A stretch of 64,000 nucleotides of DNA from Ideonella_A sakaiensis_A. Its GTDB lineage: Bacteria > Pseudomonadota > Gammaproteobacteria > Burkholderiales > Burkholderiaceae_C. Of this stretch, positions 7,869 to 16,502 are shown one piece after another. The DNA lies in the NCBI RefSeq assembly GCF_048320135.1, contig NZ_CP182947.1, forward strand, positions 2,604,001-2,668,000, in the 5' to 3' direction. Every line of letters begins with the position of its first letter. The first letter of the stretch is position 1. Made by a program: the position numbers and the translations under genes. The notes beneath the pieces were generated by a model. The model was not told the DNA's origin, did no database searches, and saw only the letters and a list, made by a program, of their open reading frames with translations.

Positions 7869-8479
7869 CAGCTCCCTTTCGCCGCCCGCGCCTGCCTGAC
7901 CAGTTCCGCCAGTTCGCCGCCGCTCTTGTAATGCGGCACGCGCCAGACCAGCCGTTTGCTGCGCTGCCAGAAACTGTGGCTGCCCTGCACCTCGTCGGCC
8001 CAGTATTTGTCGGCCAGCGCGATGTTGCCGGGTACGTCGAGCAGGAAGGCATCGCGCGACGCAGCGCCGCCGAAGATGAACAGCCTACCGTCGCGGATCA
8101 TCCAGGTGTCCGGGTCGCCGCCCCACGGGATTGCATAGACGATGCCGTCGGCGCAGAAGCCGCCGTATTGAGGCACGTATTTCATCGGCTCGGCGTCGAA
8201 CATCGCCTTGTGCCGCGCATTCGCGAAGCGGAAGGTCACACCTTCGTGAACGCTCTGGAATTCGGCCGAGCCGAGCGCATGGCGGCCCTCGGTGAAATAC
8301 GCGACCACATCATGGCCGAACAACATCAGCCGCGCATCGTCGACCTTTACCGCATTGACCGGCTGCAGGGCTGACGACGGGTTCTGCGCCTGCATCGCCG
8401 AGCAGCCACCGAGCGCAACAACAGCCGACAACAGCAGGACGCGGCCAACGCGCGCGGGCGAACGGAATCTATTCATCAT
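7868..8479 (-). CDS. YHS-domain lipoprotein
   Basis: A 203-residue protein with a signal peptide and lipobox ALGGC (Cys26), then a YHS domain: LFGHDVVAYFTEGRHALGS, FRFANARHKAMFDAEP, YVPQYGGFCADG. YHS domains are small folds linked to metal binding or to partner proteins; the precise job of this exported class is unknown. The C-terminal third (DKYWADEVQ ... VWRVPHYKSGGEL) is basic and not recognised. Two tandem ATG codons overlap the ATP-grasp stop, with AGGA a few bases upstream. Position between an ATP-grasp gene and a patatin lipoprotein gene suggests a shared envelope process. Confidence 0.85.
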   Translation of the reverse strand: MMNRFRSPARVGRVLLLSAVVALGGCSAMQAQNPSSALQPVNAVKVDDARLMLFGHDVVAYFTEGRHALGSAEFQSVHEGVTFRFANARHKAMFDAEPMKYVPQYGGFCADGIVYAIPWGGDPDTWMIRDGRLFIFGGAASRDAFLLDVPGNIALADKYWADEVQGSHSFWQRSKRLVWRVPHYKSGGELAELVRQARAAKGS

Positions 8480-9837
8480 GATGTTCCTGGGACAACCGCG
8501 ACGGACATGTCGCAGTCAAGGTGAGCGGTGGGATCCGGGGCGAGTTGATCGGCATACGGCGCAGTCCAGCCGAGCACCGCACTCGCCCGCAGTGTGCGCT
8601 CGCGCAGGTCGGCTTCGTCGCGGCCACCGAGGTGGACGATGCCCATCCGGTAACTGCCCAGCCATTTGAAGTCACGCGCCAGCGAATGGCCGGACTTCGG
8701 GTAGGTGAACAGCAGGCCATCCGGAAAGTCCGCGCTGAACTGCGCGCGCTGCCGTGCGGAAGGCATCGGCGCGGCGGCGCCCGGTGAAAACACGCGGTAG
8801 ACCTGGCTCGCGGCGATCGCTGCGGTCGACACGCTGCGCGGCAGCGCGGCCGGGTCGTTGCCAAGCGCCATCGCGACCGACATCGCATGCGCATCGACAC
8901 CGAGCACCCGCTGGTAGAGGTCCGCAAATTGCGAGGCCAGCCGAGGGTTGAATTCGATCACCGTCAGCCGGTCGGTCGCCGGGTCATGGAAAAACTCCAT
9001 GTTGAAGAAGCCGTGCCGGTAGCCGATGGCTTCCAGAAAGCGGCGCGCGATGTCGAGGGCGCGTTGCTGCACCGCATCGGGCAGCCGGCTCGGAAACTCC
9101 CAGCGCATGAAGGCCTGCGTCCCCGGGTACATGATCGCGGCGACGACGCCGAGCGCATGGGTGCGGCCACCGAATACCCAGCCGTCGAGATTGAACTGCG
9201 CGGTGTGATGGGGGACCGGTTGCTCGAGCATCATCCGGTGTGCGCTGCCGGCTTGTGGCAGCCGGGCCCGCGCAATGCGCTCGAACGGCTCGACGAGGCG
9301 GCGGATCACCCACAGCTCACGGGCGCCGAAACGGGTGTGCGCAAACAATTCGTCGCGGTTGCGCACGCTGCGTGCGAGCACTGAAAACGCCGCCTTCACC
9401 GGTTTGACGAATTGCGGATAACTCAGCCCATCGGGCAGCGGGCCGCCATATTCGGCATCGAGTTCGGCAAATGGCAGATTGGCTTCGGGCGCCACTTGCT
9501 GCAGCACCCGGCGCGCATGGACCTTGTGCTGCGCGGCGAGCACCGACTCGGGTGTCGCGCCGGGCAGGCCGAGCCGCTCGGCAACGAGCGCGGCCGCCAG
9601 CGTGCCGAATTGCTCGTTGTGCGACACCACACCCTGCCAGCCGCGGCGTTTCCCCTTCGCCGCCTGCCTGGCGGCAAAACGCTCGAGGTCGAAGCCGATC
9701 AGCCGGGCATTGCTCGGGAACGAAAACAGATCGAATCCGGCGTGGTCGAACGAGGCCTGCCGGCGCAGCCGGTCGAAGCCGGCAACGTCCCAGTCATAGC
9801 CGAACAGCAGGCCCAAGCGGGGCAACGGGTGCGTCAT
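8476..9837 (-). CDS. ATP-grasp domain protein
   Basis: A 453-residue cytoplasmic-looking protein with an ATP-grasp core. SYPQFVKPVKAAFS resembles the ATP-binding lysine strand, and MEFFHD with IEFNPRLASQFADLY gives the acidic and Asn residues that bind Mg-ATP. ATP-grasp ligases join a carboxylate to an amine or thiol through an acyl phosphate. The N-terminal part (LGLLFGYDWDVAGFDRL) looks like a pre-ATP-grasp domain. The substrate cannot be read from the sequence. The start overlaps the VTT gene stop (ATGA) and the end overlaps the YHS gene start, so all five genes from 10604 to 6019 are translationally coupled. Confidence 0.8.
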   Translation of the reverse strand: MTHPLPRLGLLFGYDWDVAGFDRLRRQASFDHAGFDLFSFPSNARLIGFDLERFAARQAAKGKRRGWQGVVSHNEQFGTLAAALVAERLGLPGATPESVLAAQHKVHARRVLQQVAPEANLPFAELDAEYGGPLPDGLSYPQFVKPVKAAFSVLARSVRNRDELFAHTRFGARELWVIRRLVEPFERIARARLPQAGSAHRMMLEQPVPHHTAQFNLDGWVFGGRTHALGVVAAIMYPGTQAFMRWEFPSRLPDAVQQRALDIARRFLEAIGYRHGFFNMEFFHDPATDRLTVIEFNPRLASQFADLYQRVLGVDAHAMSVAMALGNDPAALPRSVSTAAIAASQVYRVFSPGAAAPMPSARQRAQFSADFPDGLLFTYPKSGHSLARDFKWLGSYRMGIVHLGGRDEADLRERTLRASAVLGWTAPYADQLAPDPTAHLDCDMSVAVVPGTS

Positions 9838-10604
9838 CTCGTGCGGCGCCAGACGGCGCGGGTGATCGGGGGCAGCAGCGCCAGTGCGGCCAGCGCCGCC
9901 AGCAGCCCGGGGCTGAACAGGTCGCCGACGCTGCTCGCGCCGGCCAGCGCCGTGCCGGCATAGACATAGGCTGCGCTGCCGGCAGCCATGCCGAGCAGGC
10001 TGACGACAAAGAAGCGGTGTGTCGGCATCGCCGACAGGCCGAGCAGCGGATTAAGCAGGCCGAACGGAATCACCGGCGCGACGCGCAGAAAAAACAGGTA
10101 GTACGCGCCGTCGCGCGCGAGGCCCGCCTCGATGCCGGCCAGCCGATCGCCCCAGCGCTCACGCACGGCATCGCGCCACAGATGGCGGGCGGCCAGAAAG
10201 GCCAGCGTCGCGCCGACCGTCGAGCCGATCAGCACGATCAGCGTGCCTGCGGTGAAGCCGTACAACATGCCAGCGGCCAGCGCGACCAGGCTGCAGCCGG
10301 GCAGCGCGAATGCACACAGCAGCGTCATCAGTGCAAACAGACAGCAGCCGAGTTGCCAGGGCCCGGCCGCATGCAGCGCCCGCAATTCAGCCTGGCGGGC
10401 AGCGAGCCAGTCGACACCCGGCCAGCCCGACCAGCCAACGGCAAGCAGCCCGGCCAGCACCAGGATCGCCAGCGCCCAGCCGGCGATCCTGCGGATCGAG
10501 CGGCCTGTTGTTCGTGCCTCGGACGCGCAGGCCGGCGCAGCGGAAATCCCGGGATGTGCGGGGCGCCGAGCAAAAACTTCCTGGGATCGAGAGGCGTCTG
10601 GCAT
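9834..10604 (-). CDS. TVP38/TMEM64 (VTT/DedA-related) membrane protein
   Basis: A 256-residue inner-membrane protein with about five to six hydrophobic segments. The VTT signature is present as CSLVALAAGMLYGFTAGTL and again as RVAPVIPFGLLNPLLGLS. The superfamily includes DedA proteins and eukaryotic VMP1/TMEM41B and is linked to lipid flipping or envelope homeostasis. It is the first gene of the 10604-6019 operon; the 109 bp upstream to the lipase gene show no clear promoter. No strong ribosome-binding site precedes the ATG at 10604, so a later start within the basic RRIAG region before the first helix remains possible. Confidence 0.87.
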   Translation of the reverse strand: MPDASRSQEVFARRPAHPGISAAPACASEARTTGRSIRRIAGWALAILVLAGLLAVGWSGWPGVDWLAARQAELRALHAAGPWQLGCCLFALMTLLCAFALPGCSLVALAAGMLYGFTAGTLIVLIGSTVGATLAFLAARHLWRDAVRERWGDRLAGIEAGLARDGAYYLFFLRVAPVIPFGLLNPLLGLSAMPTHRFFVVSLLGMAAGSAAYVYAGTALAGASSVGDLFSPGLLAALAALALLPPITRAVWRRTR

Positions 10605-10713
10605 GGGAAGGGGCTTGGTCGGCGCAAGTGCTGGATTCTTACGCAGGACAAGTCGAACCGGATGCAGCAGCCACGCCCTGCTGCCCGACCGATGCCGTGT
10701 TGTGGATCGAGCG

Positions 10714-12135
10714 CTACAGATCGCGCGCGTTGCCAGCCAGCCGGTCGAGCATGAACAGCCAGTAAGGCGCGACGCAGCCGAGGTGGCTCGACGGCTGCGC
10801 GCCGCAGTCGATCAACGCGACCTGCGGGGCCGCGCGCGCCTGCATCGCATTCAGCGCCGACAGCGCGGCGGCATAGGGTACGGTCTCGTCGTCGCGGCCG
10901 TGGAACATCCACAGCGGTGCTTGCGGTCGCCAGTCGTGCACATTGCAGTCGCGCTCGATCGCCGCACGGTCGTCGGCCAGGAAATGGTCGATGAAGGTCG
11001 ACTGGAAGCTGACGTCGGCGTCTTCCGGGATCAGTTCGCGCAACAGCGCCCGGCGCACCTCATTGCGCAATGACGACCCGAGGTTGCGCAGCAGGCCCGG
11101 GCTGACCAGCGCGGCCAGCACCGGATTGTCGCGGCGCACGCGACGCAGCAATTCATCGAGCGTGACGCCGACGTCGTAGGGGCCGGCGCCGGCAATGTTC
11201 ATCACCAGCGCATCCGGGTCCGGACCCTGGCGCGCCTGCAGCTCGCGGTGCGCGGCCATCGTTGCATAGCCGCCTTCGGAATAGCCGAGCAGGAACAACT
11301 GACCATTGTCGGCAATGTGGTTCTGGCTGCGCCAGCTGCGCGCGGCGGTCAGCAGGTCGAGCACCGCGGCCGCAGTCGGCTTGGCCAGCAGATAGGGATG
11401 CTCCTCGCCCTGCGAATCGCCGTAACCGACATAGTCAGCGGCGACGACGACAAATCCCATCGACGCCAGCAGCACCGGCACCGTGCCGGCGCTGGCATCG
11501 ACGCTCGGCGCCTCGGCGTTGTAGAAGATCGTCCCGTGCTGGTAGCTGATCACCGGGCTGGCCACGACGGGCGGTTTGTCAGGCACGCTGAGCAGACCCG
11601 ACGCCGTCAGCTCGCGGCCGAAACCGTCGATCGTCCGGTAGCTCAGGCGGTAGTTGGTCACCGCATGCACCACCTTCGGCGGCGGCAGGTCGTCCTCCGA
11701 AGCTTCGGCGGCCAGCGCAATTTCGGCGGCCGTGAAGCGGTTCAAGCGGGTCGACGCGACCAGTCGGCCCGGGCCGGTGATCTCCGCCACCGGTGGTGAA
11801 GGGGCCGGTGCAGGTGCCGGTGCCGGTGCGGGTGCGGGTGCGGGTGCGGGTGCGGGTGCGGGTGCGGGTGCGGGTGCGGGTGCGGGTGCGGGTGCCGGTG
11901 CAGGTGCGGGTGCAGGTGCGGGCGCCGGAGCAGGGCCAGGCGCTGGAGCAGGTGCCGGGGCAGGCGCCGGAGCTGGTGCTGCTGCGGGCGGGGACTCGAG
12001 GGTCGCGGCCGTCAGCTGCGCGGTGTCACCCCCGCTGCCATCGCCGCCGCAACCAAGCAACAGCGAGACCAGCGTCATCGCCGAGCCGATGCGGGCGAGC
12101 CTGCGGTCTGTTGCCGCGCGTTCCGGACAAATCAC
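10714..12135 (-). CDS. Secretory-lipase-like alpha/beta hydrolase lipoprotein with Pro-Ala linker
   Basis: A 473-residue exported hydrolase. The N-terminus gives a signal peptide with lipobox LLGC, and the following residues are Gly/Asp rich. About 60 residues of alternating Pro-Ala form a rigid linker. The catalytic domain resembles the fungal-type secretory lipase (LIP) family: nucleophile elbow LLGYSEGG, an acid region GRDDETVPY and a His in SSHLGC near the C-terminus. It would hydrolyse esters or lipids at the cell surface. The start is a GTG at 12135; the only nearby ATG falls inside the signal peptide core, so GTG is preferred. The linker DNA is a GC-rich hexamer repeat, a likely site of length variation. 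Confidence 0.8.
   Translation of the reverse strand: MICPERAATDRRLARIGSAMTLVSLLLGCGGDGSGGDTAQLTAATLESPPAAAPAPAPAPAPAPAPGPAPAPAPAPAPAPAPAPAPAPAPAPAPAPAPAPAPAPAPAPAPAPSPPVAEITGPGRLVASTRLNRFTAAEIALAAEASEDDLPPPKVVHAVTNYRLSYRTIDGFGRELTASGLLSVPDKPPVVASPVISYQHGTIFYNAEAPSVDASAGTVPVLLASMGFVVVAADYVGYGDSQGEEHPYLLAKPTAAAVLDLLTAARSWRSQNHIADNGQLFLLGYSEGGYATMAAHRELQARQGPDPDALVMNIAGAGPYDVGVTLDELLRRVRRDNPVLAALVSPGLLRNLGSSLRNEVRRALLRELIPEDADVSFQSTFIDHFLADDRAAIERDCNVHDWRPQAPLWMFHGRDDETVPYAAALSALNAMQARAAPQVALIDCGAQPSSHLGCVAPYWLFMLDRLAGNARDL
11806..11985. repeat. GGTGCG hexanucleotide tandem repeat encoding the Pro-Ala linker
   Basis: Eleven perfect copies of GGTGCG (plus-strand reading) occupy 11825-11890. They are flanked on both sides by degenerate copies (GGTGCC, GGTGCA, GGAGCA, GGGCCA) over roughly 180 bp. 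Six bases equal two codons, so length changes keep the frame and only lengthen or shorten the Pro-Ala spacer between the lipoprotein anchor and the hydrolase domain. Confidence 0.9.
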
Positions 12136-12213
12136 GCAAACAGTTTAGTTCGCGTGTCGATGATGACCAAATCCAGCGGCCGTCGCGCCGAACGAAAACG
12201 GGTGCGAGGCCGC

Positions 12214-13404
12214 TCAGTCGTCGCCATCCGGCGCCCGCGCCGGCAGCGTCACGACAAACGTCGTTCCCTCGCTTGCCGATGAGGCCACGGTGACCTTGCC
12301 CGCATGGGCGCGGGCAATCTCGCGCACGATGAACAAGCCGAGTCCGACGCTTTGCGGCGAGGCGCCGCCACTGCCACTGCCGCGGGTCATGGCATCAAAC
12401 AGCGTCGGCAGCTGTTCGGCAGGAATCGGTTTGCCGGTGTTGTGCACCAGCAGTTCACACAGGTCGCCATCGCCTCCGGACGTCACCGTCACCGGGGCAA
12501 AGGCATCTCCGTAATTGAGGGCATTGGTGACCAGATTGCCGACCAGCTGCGCCAACCGGTCCGCATCGGCCTTGCAGCGACCGCTGCCGCTGGTCCGGTG
12601 GTCGACCGTGCGATTCGGGTGGGCCAGCCGCAATTCGTCGACTGCCGCTGCCACCACCTGGTGCAAGTCGATTTCCGTTGCATAGATGCGCAGGCCATTG
12701 CCGATCCGCGCCCGGGTCAGGTCAAGCAGATCCTGGATCAACCGGTTGCTGCGCGTCACCGCGCGGCCGATCGCATCGGCAGCCCGGCGCTGCGCCCTGC
12801 CGAGCTCGCCGGCGCCGAGCAGCGTGGCGCTGGTCTGGATCGCCATCAGCGGATTGCGCAGGTCATGGCTGACGATGCCGATCATCTGCTCGGCAAAGGC
12901 GGCGCGGTCCTCGGCGACCGCGCGCTGTCGTTCCAGTTCCTGCTGCGCCGCGCTCAGCTGGCGCTGAGCCTCGCGTTCGCTGGCAAGAAGGGCTTCGGCG
13001 CGCTTGCGCGCGGCGATGAATTCGCGCTCGTAGCGATGCCGGTCCTCGGCGATGAACATCGCGATCTCGTGACGGATCGTCGGCGCGGTACCGCGCCGCA
13101 CCGCATTCATGATCGCCGGCATCGCATGGCCGTCGCGGTGGATCAGCTCGAACTTCACTTCGGCGATGCTGCCCTGGATCTGCAGCAGCGGCGCCCAGTG
13201 GGTCTGGTGGAAGATGCGCCCGCCCATCGTCAGCAGATCCTGCAGCTTGCGCTGGCCGACCAGCTGCTCGGGACGGTAGTCGAGCCAGTGGCAAAGCGTT
13301 GCGTTGACGCGGCTGATGCGACCGTCGTCGTCGGTCACCATCAATCCACAGGCGGCGTGCTCGTAGAGTGCTTCGTACCCCGATTCGGTCGAGCCGTCCG
13401 CCAT
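12214..13404 (-). CDS. PAS-domain sensor histidine kinase, cytoplasmic
   Basis: A 396-residue kinase without a membrane segment. Order: PAS domain (about 10-125; YEHAACGLMVTDDDGRISRVN), a coiled coil (about 130-180), a HisKA phosphoacceptor box GIVSHDLRNPLMAI, N box LVGNLVTNALNYGD, and a G box in SVGLGLFIVREI. It autophosphorylates on the H-box His; the response regulator is not adjacent. Its ATG is 5 bp after the stop of the RsbQ-like hydrolase gene, so the two are very likely translated together. In Bacillus, RsbQ works with the PAS phosphatase RsbP, which makes the PAS domain here a candidate acceptor of a signal from the hydrolase. Confidence 0.9.
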   Translation of the reverse strand: MADGSTESGYEALYEHAACGLMVTDDDGRISRVNATLCHWLDYRPEQLVGQRKLQDLLTMGGRIFHQTHWAPLLQIQGSIAEVKFELIHRDGHAMPAIMNAVRRGTAPTIRHEIAMFIAEDRHRYEREFIAARKRAEALLASEREAQRQLSAAQQELERQRAVAEDRAAFAEQMIGIVSHDLRNPLMAIQTSATLLGAGELGRAQRRAADAIGRAVTRSNRLIQDLLDLTRARIGNGLRIYATEIDLHQVVAAAVDELRLAHPNRTVDHRTSGSGRCKADADRLAQLVGNLVTNALNYGDAFAPVTVTSGGDGDLCELLVHNTGKPIPAEQLPTLFDAMTRGSGSGGASPQSVGLGLFIVREIARAHAGKVTVASSASEGTTFVVTLPARAPDGDD

Positions 13405-13409
13405 CACAG

Positions 13410-14216
13410 TCAGGTGTCGAGCGCGGCGATGAACTCGACCATCGCATCCGCGCAGGCGCCCGGCGAGCTGAGGTGCGGGCAGTGGCCGACGTTCTGGATC
13501 AGCCGCAGCGTGCCGTTCGGCAACTCGCGCTGCAGATATTCACCAACCGAGACCGGCGCGATCAAGTCATCGTGGCATTGCAAGATCAGCGTCGGCGCGG
13601 CCAGTTTCGGCACGTCGGCGCGGTTGTCGGACAGAAAGGTCACGCGGGCGAAGTGGGTCGCGATTTCCGGATCGGTGCGGCAAAAGCTGTTGGTCAGCTC
13701 GACCGCGAGTTCAGGCTGCTGCGTCGAGCCCATGATCGCCGGCGCCATGTTGCTGGCCCAGCCGAGGTAGTTGCCTTCCATCGTCTCGAGCAGCGATTCG
13801 ATGTCGGCGCGCGAAAAGCCGCCGACATAGTCACCGTCGTTGATATAGCAAGGCGAAGGGCCGACCATCACATGTGCATCGATCCGCTCCGGCGACTTGA
13901 TGCCGGCCAGCAGGCCGATCATCGCGCTGACCGAATGGCCGACGAAGATCACCGGTTTGTCGGCGGAGGTGGCGTCGATCACCTCGAGCACATCGTCGGC
14001 ATAACCCTGCAACGAGCTGTATTTGTCGAAATCGTAGGCCGCCAGATCCGATTTGCCACTGCCGACGAGGTCGAACAGGACGACCCGGTGGCTTTCGGCA
14101 AACGACGGTGCAATCAGCCGCCACATGTTCTGGTCGCAGCCGAAACCATGGGCGAAGACCATCGTATCCGGCCCGTCCCCGATCACCCGCACATTGTTGC
14201 GCTGCAACACGCTCAT
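13410..14216 (-). CDS. RsbQ-like alpha/beta hydrolase
   Basis: A 268-residue hydrolase strongly resembling Bacillus subtilis RsbQ and the plant KAI2/D14 receptor hydrolases. FAHGFGCDQNMWR gives the oxyanion region, GHSVSAMIG the nucleophile (Ser95), LQCHDDLIAP the acid (about Asp217) and GHCPHLSSPG the His. RsbQ is needed with the PAS protein RsbP for energy-stress activation of sigma-B, probably by making or delivering a small ligand. A good ribosome-binding site (GAGGGCGG) precedes the ATG at 14216. The gene is followed within 5 bp by a PAS histidine kinase instead of an RsbP phosphatase. Confidence 0.88.
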   Translation of the reverse strand: MSVLQRNNVRVIGDGPDTMVFAHGFGCDQNMWRLIAPSFAESHRVVLFDLVGSGKSDLAAYDFDKYSSLQGYADDVLEVIDATSADKPVIFVGHSVSAMIGLLAGIKSPERIDAHVMVGPSPCYINDGDYVGGFSRADIESLLETMEGNYLGWASNMAPAIMGSTQQPELAVELTNSFCRTDPEIATHFARVTFLSDNRADVPKLAAPTLILQCHDDLIAPVSVGEYLQRELPNGTLRLIQNVGHCPHLSSPGACADAMVEFIAALDT

Positions 14217-14339
14217 CTTTCCGCCCTCTGAACCCTTTGCCCGATGGTCTCACATGTCGGCGGGTCGGCCGCTGATGGCGGTGGTGCCGGGGTGGCGATT
14301 TCAGCCCCTGCGCCGGCCGGGGCCACGGCATCGCGGGCT

Positions 14340-16502
14340 TCAATAGGTCATCAGCAGCTTGGCCGAAAATTGCGCCGGCTGGTCCGGCCAGTGGTCGTAG
14401 ACGGTGAAGACATCGAGGTCGGGACGGGCGCGCCAGACATAGGTCAGGCGGTACGGGTTGCCGTAGTAGGCGTGGATGTAGCGGCCTGCAATGGTGTGCC
14501 GCGGGGTCAGGTCCCAGGTGCCGTTGAGCACGCTCTGCCGGAACGTGCCGAAGCTCTCCAGCCGTTCCGAACTGAGGCTGATCGATGTGCTGACCGTCGG
14601 CTTGGCCCAGCCATACGCGGTGGTATAGCGATAGTCACCGCCGCCTTGCTGCCCCGTCGCGTGGGTGGCGCCGTAACCGAATCGGCTGCTGCGGGTATTG
14701 AAATCCGCGCTCAGCTGCACATAGTGGTCGTCGAACACCCGTGCGCTCCAGCGCGCGGGCGCCGTGCCGACCGGGCGGTACGGGCCGCTCGAATAGGCGA
14801 CGCCGAGACGGGTCTCGATCGCGCGCAGCTCGATCGCGCCGTCGAGATACCACTTGCGGCGCTGCAGCCGGCCGTCGCCGGTCTCGCGCTCGCCGAGGCT
14901 CAGGTTGGCGCTGACCTCGCGCAGTGCGCCCTCCGGCCGATCGCGGAAGTAGCTGACATAGGCATTGGCACCGCGGGTGTCCGGCAGGTCGCGCGCCAGC
15001 AGACCATTGGCGGGAAAGAACTCCGCGCTGTAGCGGTCGACACTGGCGCCGAGCGACCAGAAACCGCGCCCCCAGCCACCGCTGCCGCGCAGAAAGCTGC
15101 CGTCGCCCGGGGCAGGTGCGGTGCGGCTCGCCGCCGCCTCGAACGAATAACTGAGGCCTGACGGTTGGCGCCCTGAGCCGCGCAGCATATACAGCTGATT
15201 GCGCAGCTGCGGCCGATCGGTGCTGACCAGCAGCGCAGACAGCCGGTGCGTCGGGTCGAACTGCTGCTGCAACTGGCCGACCAGGTCTGTGCGCTGGCCT
15301 GCGGCCCGGGTCACCAGCGCGCCATACTGCAGCCCGTCGCCCGCCCGCCCGAATGCCTTTGCGCCGACTTCGAAATCGGGTAGGCGGTTCGAATAGAAAT
15401 AGGGGCTGGTCGCCGATGGCTTGCCGCCGCCCTCGAGTTCGCCGAAGTAGGCCGCGCCTTCCTGGAAAAACGGCCGCCGGTCGGCGCGGAATTTCTCGTT
15501 GTAATTGAAATCGACGCTGTCGACCGCGCGTTCGATCTGGCTGAAATCCGGCAGCACCGAAATGACGGCCGTCAGATCCGGCCGTGGCTCGTAGCGGATA
15601 TCGACGCCTGCAGTCACCAGCGATTCGCGGACCTTGCCGGAGCGGTCGGGAATGTTGCGGCCGACGACCACATGAGGCAGCAGCGTCCACGGCTTGTCCT
15701 TGGCGCCACCAGCCGGCCGCAGCCCGGTCAGCCGGCCCATCTCCTCGGGCAGCCAGCGCACCGTGATATCGGCCCAGCGGCTCCACTGCGCGGTGCGGTG
15801 GTGGTAGCGGAGAAAATTGATGCCGATCGTTTCGGTGCCTGCGGAGATATTCAGGATCTCGAACGGGATCGCCAACTCGGCCGACCAGCCGTATTCGGTG
15901 ATCGTCACCGCGGCCTTCCAGTCGCCTTTCCAGGCCACCTGACGCGCCCGGCCGGCAGCGAATGAATCCGATTGCGTGCCGTGGGCATTGACCCGGAAGG
16001 TGGAAATCTCGCGGCGGTTGAGAAAAGGGTCCAGTTCGACCGCGACCTGGTCATCAAAGCCCAACCCGGCGTCGCGGCGCGTCTGCAACGCCTCGATCGC
16101 CCAAGGCTTGCTGTCGTGAACCCTGAAGCCGAGATACAGATGCGAGCTGTCCGCGGTGACCAGCACCTCGGTCTGCTCAGCCGGCCAGCGCTGCTGGTCC
16201 GAGATCCAGAAACGGTCTGCGAGCGCCGCCTGACGCCAGACGCTGTCGTCGAGGATGCCGTCGATGACGGGACGGGCGGGGGCCGGCGGGACGCTGAGGA
16301 GGCGCTGGTGGCCGGGCGGGGGGCGGGAGGCGGTGGGGTGAGGGGGTTGAGCCAATGCGCGTGGCGACAAGAGGAGGCTGACTGCGACGTTGATCAGCAG
16401 GACGACCACCGCTGATGATGCGCGCGCCCGGCCGCGTTGCCGCTGCCGCAAATCACTTTCGGCATGCCGTGCCCGCCCGCGGGAATGATGATGCGGATTC
16501 AT
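14340..16502 (-). CDS. CBM9-like/DUF5916 outer-membrane protein, end of the glycan operon
   Basis: A 720-residue protein. A charged N-terminal stretch of about 30 residues precedes a signal peptide (VVVLLINVAVSLLLS, cleavage after ALA near residue 51). A family-9-like carbohydrate-binding domain follows (PVIDGILDDSVWRQA, about 70-230; LYLGFRVHDSKPWAI, FDDQVAVELDPFLNRR). The remainder is beta-rich with many aromatic-ending strands and finishes in FSAKLLMTY, as for an outer-membrane beta-barrel with a terminal aromatic. Such DUF5916 proteins are of unknown function. The ATG overlaps the stop of an acyltransferase gene, placing it last in the 13-gene glycan operon. A role as surface anchor, pore or receptor for the glycan is inference. 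Confidence 0.82.
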   Translation of the reverse strand: MNPHHHSRGRARHAESDLRQRQRGRARASSAVVVLLINVAVSLLLSPRALAQPPHPTASRPPPGHQRLLSVPPAPARPVIDGILDDSVWRQAALADRFWISDQQRWPAEQTEVLVTADSSHLYLGFRVHDSKPWAIEALQTRRDAGLGFDDQVAVELDPFLNRREISTFRVNAHGTQSDSFAAGRARQVAWKGDWKAAVTITEYGWSAELAIPFEILNISAGTETIGINFLRYHHRTAQWSRWADITVRWLPEEMGRLTGLRPAGGAKDKPWTLLPHVVVGRNIPDRSGKVRESLVTAGVDIRYEPRPDLTAVISVLPDFSQIERAVDSVDFNYNEKFRADRRPFFQEGAAYFGELEGGGKPSATSPYFYSNRLPDFEVGAKAFGRAGDGLQYGALVTRAAGQRTDLVGQLQQQFDPTHRLSALLVSTDRPQLRNQLYMLRGSGRQPSGLSYSFEAAASRTAPAPGDGSFLRGSGGWGRGFWSLGASVDRYSAEFFPANGLLARDLPDTRGANAYVSYFRDRPEGALREVSANLSLGERETGDGRLQRRKWYLDGAIELRAIETRLGVAYSSGPYRPVGTAPARWSARVFDDHYVQLSADFNTRSSRFGYGATHATGQQGGGDYRYTTAYGWAKPTVSTSISLSSERLESFGTFRQSVLNGTWDLTPRHTIAGRYIHAYYGNPYRLTYVWRARPDLDVFTVYDHWPDQPAQFSAKLLMTY

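Noticed and set aside
11806..11985. The tandem repeat as a possible CRISPR or non-coding repeat array.
   Set aside because: The unit is 6 bp without spacers and lies in frame within a lipoprotein gene, coding Pro-Ala.
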